Both the position numbers and the translations under genes were made by a program. Below the pieces are notes generated by a model. The model was not told the DNA's origin. It worked only from the letters and a program-made list of their open reading frames with translations, and searched no databases. A stretch of 64,000 nt of DNA from Vibrio aerogenes (GTDB lineage Bacteria; Pseudomonadota; Gammaproteobacteria; Enterobacterales; Vibrionaceae), in assembly GCF_024346755.1 (NCBI RefSeq), contig NZ_AP024862.1, positions 682,001 through 746,000 of the forward strand, given 5' to 3'. Below, piece after piece: positions 56,601 to 62,386 of this stretch (positions within the stretch are counted from its first letter, which is position 1; every line of letters begins with the position of its first letter).

Positions 56601-59600
56601 TTGATATCGATCCCCGGCAGTTGATGAGCAGCGCTTCATTTGCTACGGCAGAAGAAGCCATGGCTGATGCACAACAGGAGGTCGAAACGCCGTTTATGCC
56701 GGAAAGCCAGCCCGGATGGCGGATACGTTTGCAACAGATAGCGGAGAAAAGCACCCTGATAGTGACCATGCATCATGTTATCTGTGATCTTTGGTCGGTT
56801 GAACTGTTCTGTCATGAGCTGGCAGGGACATTACAACAGCTACAGTTTGGTTATCAGCTGCCGGCAAAATCCGCCATGCTCACTTACCATGACTACGCGG
56901 TTGCTATGAATGATTATCAGGACTCTGCCCGTTATGACCGTGATACAGAGGCTTATCTGCACAGTTTGCAGCCTCTGCCTGAGCCGGTTGATCTGAATCC
57001 GGATAAACCCCGCCAGACACCGCGGAGTCTGGCCGGAGAAAGCTTCTTTATCCGGATCGATCAGCCATTAACGCAGCAGTTGTATCAGTTATCCGGACAG
57101 CGGGATTATAGCTTACACGCCATCACTTCTGCGGCACTGGCACTGCTTGTCCATCAGCAGCAGGGAGCCCGGCAGATGATCATCGGGACTGTCATTGCCC
57201 AGCGGGCATATGCAGGTCTTGAACATGTGCTGGGATTTTTTGCCAACACGCTGCCGGTTCGTTTTGAGCTGATACCGGGTATGACCAACGATGACTTTAT
57301 CCGGGATTGTGCCGCAAAAATGACACAGATGATGCAATATGGTCATCTGACTCTGGATACCTTTATCGACAAGCTGAATATCAGCCGGAAACCTGATCGC
57401 CAGCCTCTGCTGGATATTGTTTTGGTGATGGATGACCGGGAAAAACTGAACCAGATTGCCCAAAGTCATGCGTTGGGTTTCCGGGAAATTCCGGTCCGGC
57501 AAAATCAGTTTGATTTTACTTTGTATGTCAGTTATTCCCGTCAGGGGATACGAATGCATGCTTTATATAACAGTGACTTATACAGCCGCCAGCGGGTGAG
57601 CGAGCTATTGTCCGCACTGAATGAGATTCTTGAACAGATTGTCTCAGCACCGGATGCACAACTGCCCGTCAGTCAGCGTTATCCGCTGACCGCCCAGCAG
57701 AAACGGTTATGGTTCGTCGATGCATTTGAGAATGGCTATCTTTATGATGCAGCGCCAGTGTATTACAACATGCCATGTCAGGTGGTTCTCGATGCGGATA
57801 CGATCGATAAAGAGAAGTTGCAGCTGGCGATTCAGCAGGTTGCAGCCCGGCAGATCATTCTGGGCTTTTGCCTCAGTGAACCCGATCAGGATTCAGAACA
57901 CAGTCACTGCTGGGTTCCCGCCCAAAGACAAACACCCACACTGTCGGTCGCCGAATGCGGACCGGAGCAGCTGACAGAGCAACTCAGTGCGTTTAACTTT
58001 CAACCCTTTGATTTATCTTCTGATCTGTTGCTCCGGGCTTTACTTGTCTGTTGCACGGATGGCCGGGCTGTTTTGCAGATCACCGCCCATCATATGATCG
58101 CTGATAAATCGGCCCTGTGTCGCTTTGTTGCTGCGGTGATGACCTGTTACGAAACAGAACCGCTTCCGGCTGCCGGTTCAGTCTCTGAGGCATCCGGTGC
58201 GCTGACCGGCCTTTGTCTGACGCCACCGTCACTGAGCGCACAGGAGAAAGACCGTCAGCTCAACTACTGGCAACAGCAGTTAGCGCAGTTGACTCCGTTA
58301 CAACTGCCTGAAGATATGCCGCGGAAAACCATTCATGTGTATCAGGGCGAACAGCAAACTTCGGCCTTCACCGGGCTGGGAGAACTGGCAGAAAGGCTTG
58401 ACTGCAGCCAGACAGCGGTTGCGCTGACACTGCTGCATGAGCTCCTGCACCGGTATTCGCGTCAGCAGGATATCGTCACCGGGATGGTGCTGACGGCTGA
58501 CAACCCAATGCCGGACGGTCAATATCTGCGGGCAGACGATAATCTGGTTGTTATCCGCAGTCAGCATGACCCGCAGCGGCGTTTTGCCGGCTGGAGTAAA
58601 ATCATGGAAGCCACCATCGCCGACGCCCGTCGCCACGGCGATGTGCCATTTGATGATGTCGTGCTGGCGGTCAATCCGGATAATGATATGAGCCGGACAG
58701 CGTTATTTGATGTGTTATTTGTTTTTGAACAGCCGCAGCATGACCTTGATCTGGCCTTCACGGATCGGTTGCTGGTCAATGCGCAGGGCTGGGGAAAATA
58801 TGATCTGGTCTTTTGCCTGACAGCGGCAGATAACCCTGAAGATATCAGCCAGATGGCGGTGTGTTTTAACAACACCATTTATCATGGCAGTAAAATTCAG
58901 CAAATGATGACCGCTTATATCCAGTTACTGGAATCGGCGTTAACCGATACATCAGCTTTATGTTGCGACCTTCGCCTGCTGACAGATGAGACCGCCAGAC
59001 AGCTGACAGAACAAAGTTGCCAATTCTCCGGGTTTGACCAGACGCAAACCATTGTGTCCGTGATTGATGCGATGACTGCACAATATCCGGATAACCCGGC
59101 GCTGGATGATGGTTACAGCCAGCTCAGTTATGCTCAGCTCAATGAGCTGGCCCGCAATCTGGCGGCAGTTCTGGTTCAGCAGGGAGTGCAGCGGGAGAGT
59201 GTGGTTGCTGTTTATATGGAGCGCGGACTGCTGCAGTCGCTGGTTATTCTGGCTATTCTCAAGGCTGGCGGCGCCTATCTGGCACTGGATAAAAAGCATC
59301 CGTCCGCCCGGCTCAGAGCCATTGCAGAGGATGCGTCAGCATGCCTGCTGATTACCGCAGATCCGGACTACGCTGCGGTTTGTCCGCCAACAGCTGAAGC
59401 TTTCATTACCGGATTATCCGGACAGCAACTGGTCATTAACGGACTGGTCATTCACGAACAGGCGCTGACGACATCTGACCCGGTACAACTGCCGGTCGTT
59501 GAGCCAGACCAGCTGGCTTACCTGATTTACACCTCGGGTTCAACCGGGCAGCCGAAAGGCGTGCAGGTGGAACACCGCCATGTCGTGCAGCTTGTGCTTC

Positions 59601-62386
59601 CGCAGGTTGAACTGCTTAAGGAGAGAGCGCCACAAAAAAACTGGTTTGAGTTTGAAGCGGGAGCCCGCTGGTCGCTTTATCATGCTTATGCGTTTGACTT
59701 CTCGGTGTGGGAAACATTTGGGGCCTGGATGACTGGCGGAACCGTTTATGTTGTTCCACCGGAAGCAATTCCCGACAGCCGGCAGTTTTTACACTGTATT
59801 GTGGAGAATCAGATTTCGGTACTCAGTCAGACGCCGGGAGCTTTTTATGCTTTGCTGGAACAGCTGGAAGCACAGGACTGGCCGGTGCTGCCTTTGCAGA
59901 CAGTTGTTTTTGGCGGAGAGGCATTGCAACCGGCTCGCCTCAAGGCATTCCGGCAGCATTATCCACAGGTGCGGTTAATCAACATGTATGGCATTACCGA
60001 GACAACCGTACACGTCACATATAAAGATATTGATGATATCGCATGCGAATCCGGACAAAGCAACATTGGCCGTCCGTTGCCAAACTATGGTGTTTTACTG
60101 GTTGATGATCAGCTTGTCCCGAGCGCTCCGGGGGTTCCTGGTGAAATGGTGATAACCGGTTACGGCGTCACAAGAGGATATCTGAATCGCCCGGAACTGA
60201 ATGACAAAGCATTCATTGAATTACCGGGGATCAAGGGCAAAGCATTCCGTAGTGGCGATTTAGCCCGTCAGACACCGGACGGCGAACTGATTTATCTCGG
60301 CCGGAAGGACGAGCAGGTTCAATTGCGGGGGTTCCGGATTGAAACCGGAGAAATTGAACAGGTTTTACTTCATTATCCCGGTATCCGCAATGCTGCCGTG
60401 GTGCTGGTCACAGATGAAGTCGCACAAGGCGTATCCGGTGATGATGCAGCCATTGTGGCCTGGCTGGTTCCTGAGCCGGGACAGCCGGATTTCAGCCACG
60501 AGCAACTCCTCTCATGGCTGGGTGACCGGCTACCGGCATATATGATCCCTTCCGGTTTCTGGTTTACCAGCGATATTCCGCTCAACCATAATGGTAAAGT
60601 GGATAAAAAAGCGTTGATGAAATGCCGTGACAAGCCGCTGAAATCAATGGCTGTGGCACAATTACAGGCGGATGAAATTGATTCCGGCACCGATCGTGAA
60701 CTACGCCATATCTGGTGTGAAGTCCTTGGGGTTTCACAGGTCAGTCATGATGATAATTTCTTTGAAATCGGCGGGCACAGCCTGAAAGCCAACAGCGCAT
60801 TGCTTCGCATCCGGGAACGTTTATGCCCGTCTCTGACGTTGAAAGATTTCTTCAGTCATCCCCATTTTCTGATTCAGGCGTCGTTTATTGATCAGCTGAT
60901 AAACGATAAACCCGCACAGGAAGGCGCTTTACCCAAACTACTGCCTCAAGGTTCACAAGAAGCATCCGTGCCATCTTTTTCTCAGCAACGGTTATGGCTG
61001 ACGCAGCAACAAAATCCACAGGACACATCTTATAACTCCGTCGGTGTGTTTAGCCTGAAGCGGACACCGCAGACACCCGGATTTGATGTATTGTATGCAG
61101 CATTCAGTGAAGCATTCCGGCAGGTCATTGCCCGGCATGAAGTGCTGCGTTGCCGCTACCGGATGCAGGGCGGGGCGCTGCATGTTGTCCCTTCGCAGCA
61201 GGAGGCACATATTCTGACTAAAGTCACCGGCGCTGACACCGATCTCAGCACGCTGAAACAGTCCGAGCTGAACTATCAGTTTGACCTGGCGAATGACTGT
61301 TTAATCCGCGCTTTTCTGATCGCACCTGAAACAGGCAGCCAGGAGGCGGGTCATCTGTTAATCAATATGCACCATATCATCAGTGATGGCGCTTCTGTTG
61401 TGGTACTGATGAATGAGCTGTCTGCTTTTTATCAGCATCACTTTGACCCGCAGGTGAAATTGCCGGCACCGCTGACCATTCAGTTTCGTGACTTCGCGGC
61501 ATGGCAACAACACATCCACCGCACCGGTGTATTGGATCAACAGATCAATTACTGGCAGCAGGTATTCGCAGATGGGATTCCACAGCTGAATTTACCGACA
61601 GACCGGCCACGCCAGTCACAGGTTGATCATCAGGGCGCGATGCACCTCTGTCATCTGGGAGAGCCCTTGTCTCAGGCGCTGCGCCAGTTAGCACAGCAGC
61701 AACAATGCACCTTGTTTATGCTGCTCAGTACGATCACACAGCTGATGCTTTACCGCTACACCCGGCAAAACGACATGGTGCTTGGTACACCGGTGATCGG
61801 CAGGGATGATGTGGCACTGGAACCTTTGATTGGATGCTTCCTGAATGTATTACCATTAAGGTTACGGTGTCACGAAAATCAGCTATTTTCCCGGTTGCTT
61901 GAACAAAACCGCAGCCTGATCACAGAAGCGTTTGCCAATCAGCAGCTTGCATTTGACCAGCTTGCCGAGGCGGTCGGTTATCAGAAACAACCCGGCAGAC
62001 ACGCCCTGTTTGATGTGCAGATTATTTTGCAGAACAATCCGCAGTTGCAACTGGATTTCGGCAATACATGGCTGACGATGCATCAGGAAGAAACGGTCAG
62101 TGCCAAATTTGATCTGAATATCATGTTTAGTAATGACGATGATATTGAGTTGCAACTGGAATACGCAACTGCACTGTTTGAGCCGGTAACCACCCGGTCG
62201 ATGATGGCAGATATCGTGACGATCGCGCACAGCATTACGCAGCAGCAGGGAATTCAGACGCAGACGGTTGAAGAGGTTCTGGCATCCTGTCCGGCTAACG
62301 ATGTGGTTCAACACATCAAAACGGTGACAACGTCACAGGATGAGATGTCACTGATTCATAATCAGATTGAAGAAGAGGATTGGTAA
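47696..62386 (+). CDS. Hybrid FAAL-PKS-aminotransferase-NRPS megasynthase
   Basis: 4,896 residues. FAAL (10-560); ACP1 (585-675); KS (686-1100, Cys852, HGTGT, NIGH); AT (1210-1510, Ser1304 in GHSVGE, HAFH as in malonyl types); ACP2 (Ser1655); PLP aminotransferase (1850-2250, Lys2091); C1 (2265-2695, SHLIVDG); about 130 residues without an A domain; PCP1 (Ser2839); C2 (2900-3320, HHVICDL); C3 (3328-3760, HHMIADK); A (3760-4310); PCP2 (Ser4362); C4 (4425-4860, HHIISDG). The A pocket reads D-F-W-S-V-G-M-V-H, close to the Thr code DFWNVGMVHK. The layout predicts a beta-amino fatty acid lipopeptide, as in MycA/ItuA, but with the AT in cis. ATG overlaps the SPFH stop. Confidence 0.93.
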   Translation: MMQISYTDVVSAVLSHKDSDISIEFIRRKNESEVTDYKNFISQACVSGQQMVAHGIQPGDELVILSDDVAFFTRAFVAAMLFSVVPVPLSFPASESSRQKVLAVWKQLRHPWIISDQPLDTVFGQYDDEHASHLLSRTLSADLIETDLIDTAQTQREVPDGEIIIPDPDSLAFIQYSSGSTGDPKGVKVTHRMLIANCDLAVHIHQITLQDAFLSWMPLSHDFGVIYFMLFPLICGLRFTLIPTKIFARNPVLWLEQMNRSRATISGAPNYAFEHVMKMFRPDAAKTWDLGDVRYIINGAEPINAEICHRFEETFAPYGLSAGVITPCYGLAEATLLVSSANLGETPVTYRCDRNFLKPGDQVHYQEDGCEFVDVGYPGHHVRWRIADDNNQSVAAQHIGRIQLQGDIITPGYYFAPNRTEALFTTDGWLDTGDLGFLRDDRLIITGRSKDIIIINGKNYYPQDIETICAELPELGLNKVVAVSAQDAGGKAVFIVFLLFRHKPQAFVPLMKKTQELLIRELGIKPDHCLPVKHIPKTTSGKLKRFDLVRQYEQGTFDAVIHQLSQAQSSAGMHPMQWAILSRDHREIVSQLKALIQPLLPQQSEAQPGQEPLFLDIHQPLMEQGLQSVHLTEIASRISQAAGHAYPVGVMFDYPTIERLADMLCEQSQSLSAESAHTDHPHQTGAALVGIGCYFPGHIRDPQTFWQQLMAETDFVSDLPDDRKPVSAERLEQYPGLNKGHFLDDPWCFDHQFFRISPAEALAMDPQQRLLLQCCWHAFEDAGMDPQQWAGSNTGVYLGLSTLDYDHILQRSGDPQALNAYRLTGNSPGIAAGRIAYCFNFTGPVITIDTACSSSLVAIHYALRDLRSGACDLAVVGGVNLILDGSTSAALTSMQALSGSGQSKTFSAQADGYGRGEGCAVILLRREADAAGHRIRAVIQGSAVNHDGASNGLTAPSGKAQQAVLQQALSDAGCESQDVVFIETHGTGTVLGDPIEVNAISQVYAGRDPDAFPLYLGSVKTNIGHLEAAAGIAGVIKSALALTHQQLPATLHSEALNPHIDWPSVPATIADHVQPLPDETCYAGVSAFGLSGTNCHVILKSYRNDKTETAPDLQTDAEADVQDISWQTEGFCLPLSAASPESLSELLNQWRTLIDCEDEPTLAVCCVANAVHRAHLPYRTCFYATDKQDLSQQLAGFSPQTLTFHREKPTLTFVFSGQGCQYPAMGAGLYNCFPGFKACIDEMAAVLAPVWPYDLVEVMTDAQMPQETLNHTAVTQVAVVAFQIALAKLWQSFGVIPAYCVGHSVGEIAAAVVCDSLSVKDAILLAASRGALIAALPAGGAMAAVMAGPERVQSVLDRLGDGSQLVIAAHNSPESVTISGENELLEQALKDLQQAGIRVKKLDISHAFHSPLLQPVLAEFANTVSKIAFQPPKYHVMSTVTGEQLHPDDWQRPEYWVDHLTHPVLFQEAMMSLPQQENSLILEISPRPTLMLPGKQCCPDSHWICSQTAKQMTDSFRQAVRELYQAGMDVQWPPLFGGVLPEAERLHACPLPLYPFQSYRHRPEIPESREHAADSVTSQPLTVAAQPSAIIGEPAAVPVPSEVPVPSELSVPSTACSGNVVDRQAEVQQLIASVTGLQSAQLDADANWFALGLDSLVIVQIQQAVIKHFGIEFELASLMGELDTCHKLAAQIGVLSPENQEPEKMAPGVSVQETGEALAVANHTAVQQAVNPSLPAAPGSLESLCQQQMLAMNQLFASQLSAFSEQPQAESRAETLAISAPEASPKVNRPRTEIKGLYQSLKTEKNESLSNRQRAHLIWLQQQLNQRTETSKAYTATHRAHYANSRSILGFKPETKEMTYPVHVDKAEGIYLWDLDGNRYIDITMGFGSVLFGHNPDFIKKALSEALASGAPVGPQNPQAATAAEKLCRLTGNERASFFTSGTEAIMVGVRIARSVTRRKKIVIFHGAFHGSFDGVLASGWLENGQPQTVPLTDGSPQGMVDDTIVLTYGEARSLDVIREHAGEIAAVIIEPVQSRNPALQPVEFVRELRALTEEKEIALICDDIILGFRYALDGSRSWLGITPDLVTYGKVLGGGQPVGVLAGSCKYMDAVDGGDWRYGDESVPQSRTAFVAGTFNSHPLAMTAANAVLDKLLAEGESLLATLNQKTEAMCQTLNTWFEDNHIPVHLVWFGSLFRFEYSPETELLNFHLLKNGLYVWEGRNCFLGCAHTDDDIRQIIEIVKRSAWELVNGGWTEGLSCENQSLMLPLSHGQQAMHFLLESQPDNATAYTEMMVLEFDHSPDHARLQQAWGLVVERHDSLRVSRITATGQYVSATMDPVITVKQATEAQRTELRRQLLEQPFDTLYGPFWRIHLVCTPQACDLLLSFSHLIVDGWSMGIVADELATIYQSLKAGQPPLTEPVIPLLQLLAQDGVRDRQTSVTTHPLKSEYLLPVYIAGDSQLYAPATGQGTRIQTRLMPETFAQVKVCAQQLQVSSFSLLMAAWAILLNRLSARSRFVIGIPVAGHNSMGAGHLVGYASEVRGVPIDIAPQQTIGDWIVQLTGRIREAQQHQATAQIPVSCLFNVDRGISLTLDSRPRWGHVPVSCVKQPLFLNILEFNDQFCIDFDVDTSVATPETGQCWLSHYMTIVRQLCSDTQQTIEQLMEAIDPYQGVLTDEQGIPLFAGACGWHHDAHQDKNWLARLTADSRIQKLAPDESPLNWHGQPVYAHALLDLLEMPAEGVRIELWQGQIALKVESPLHPLASIALPVLAEKISQSIALSWQPAFIWLPDASGYVAIHVQKPVTSAEEEAVARIWAQTLGLKELPPVNASFIQLGGNSLAALNVIHKLQTQLNFSVSLSDLLQAPGIEQLIQHAAMADEQTAGPEIIPLHQQPLHEGEPELITCSNNQQRLLFLQILEPQFYAYNVGFSVSLPTRIDTALLAQALQPVITANPVLRCWFPQPETAVVIDIDPRQLMSSASFATAEEAMADAQQEVETPFMPESQPGWRIRLQQIAEKSTLIVTMHHVICDLWSVELFCHELAGTLQQLQFGYQLPAKSAMLTYHDYAVAMNDYQDSARYDRDTEAYLHSLQPLPEPVDLNPDKPRQTPRSLAGESFFIRIDQPLTQQLYQLSGQRDYSLHAITSAALALLVHQQQGARQMIIGTVIAQRAYAGLEHVLGFFANTLPVRFELIPGMTNDDFIRDCAAKMTQMMQYGHLTLDTFIDKLNISRKPDRQPLLDIVLVMDDREKLNQIAQSHALGFREIPVRQNQFDFTLYVSYSRQGIRMHALYNSDLYSRQRVSELLSALNEILEQIVSAPDAQLPVSQRYPLTAQQKRLWFVDAFENGYLYDAAPVYYNMPCQVVLDADTIDKEKLQLAIQQVAARQIILGFCLSEPDQDSEHSHCWVPAQRQTPTLSVAECGPEQLTEQLSAFNFQPFDLSSDLLLRALLVCCTDGRAVLQITAHHMIADKSALCRFVAAVMTCYETEPLPAAGSVSEASGALTGLCLTPPSLSAQEKDRQLNYWQQQLAQLTPLQLPEDMPRKTIHVYQGEQQTSAFTGLGELAERLDCSQTAVALTLLHELLHRYSRQQDIVTGMVLTADNPMPDGQYLRADDNLVVIRSQHDPQRRFAGWSKIMEATIADARRHGDVPFDDVVLAVNPDNDMSRTALFDVLFVFEQPQHDLDLAFTDRLLVNAQGWGKYDLVFCLTAADNPEDISQMAVCFNNTIYHGSKIQQMMTAYIQLLESALTDTSALCCDLRLLTDETARQLTEQSCQFSGFDQTQTIVSVIDAMTAQYPDNPALDDGYSQLSYAQLNELARNLAAVLVQQGVQRESVVAVYMERGLLQSLVILAILKAGGAYLALDKKHPSARLRAIAEDASACLLITADPDYAAVCPPTAEAFITGLSGQQLVINGLVIHEQALTTSDPVQLPVVEPDQLAYLIYTSGSTGQPKGVQVEHRHVVQLVLPQVELLKERAPQKNWFEFEAGARWSLYHAYAFDFSVWETFGAWMTGGTVYVVPPEAIPDSRQFLHCIVENQISVLSQTPGAFYALLEQLEAQDWPVLPLQTVVFGGEALQPARLKAFRQHYPQVRLINMYGITETTVHVTYKDIDDIACESGQSNIGRPLPNYGVLLVDDQLVPSAPGVPGEMVITGYGVTRGYLNRPELNDKAFIELPGIKGKAFRSGDLARQTPDGELIYLGRKDEQVQLRGFRIETGEIEQVLLHYPGIRNAAVVLVTDEVAQGVSGDDAAIVAWLVPEPGQPDFSHEQLLSWLGDRLPAYMIPSGFWFTSDIPLNHNGKVDKKALMKCRDKPLKSMAVAQLQADEIDSGTDRELRHIWCEVLGVSQVSHDDNFFEIGGHSLKANSALLRIRERLCPSLTLKDFFSHPHFLIQASFIDQLINDKPAQEGALPKLLPQGSQEASVPSFSQQRLWLTQQQNPQDTSYNSVGVFSLKRTPQTPGFDVLYAAFSEAFRQVIARHEVLRCRYRMQGGALHVVPSQQEAHILTKVTGADTDLSTLKQSELNYQFDLANDCLIRAFLIAPETGSQEAGHLLINMHHIISDGASVVVLMNELSAFYQHHFDPQVKLPAPLTIQFRDFAAWQQHIHRTGVLDQQINYWQQVFADGIPQLNLPTDRPRQSQVDHQGAMHLCHLGEPLSQALRQLAQQQQCTLFMLLSTITQLMLYRYTRQNDMVLGTPVIGRDDVALEPLIGCFLNVLPLRLRCHENQLFSRLLEQNRSLITEAFANQQLAFDQLAEAVGYQKQPGRHALFDVQIILQNNPQLQLDFGNTWLTMHQEETVSAKFDLNIMFSNDDDIELQLEYATALFEPVTTRSMMADIVTIAHSITQQQGIQTQTVEEVLASCPANDVVQHIKTVTTSQDEMSLIHNQIEEEDW
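48116..48145 (+). repeat. 15-bp in-frame repeat in the FAAL domain (x2)
   Basis: GCTGACTTGATTGAG and ACTGACTTGATTGAT are adjacent and encode ADLIE/TDLID, in a surface loop of the FAAL N-terminal domain. Confidence 0.6.
52483..52536 (+). repeat. 18-bp in-frame repeat with RAYT-type core in the AT-ACP linker (x3)
   Basis: GGTGCCTGTCCCTTCAGA (52483-52500), the same again (52501-52518), and GTTGTCTGTCCCTTCAAC (52519-52536). Each holds the reverse complement of AGGGACAGGC and encodes VPVPSE-like hexapeptides. The position is the flexible linker between AT and ACP2. Confidence 0.75.

Noticed and set aside
53840..62314. Numerous 60-140 codon frames opposite the megasynthase
   Set aside because: They overlap conserved enzyme domains in other frames and lack ribosome binding sites and family resemblance.
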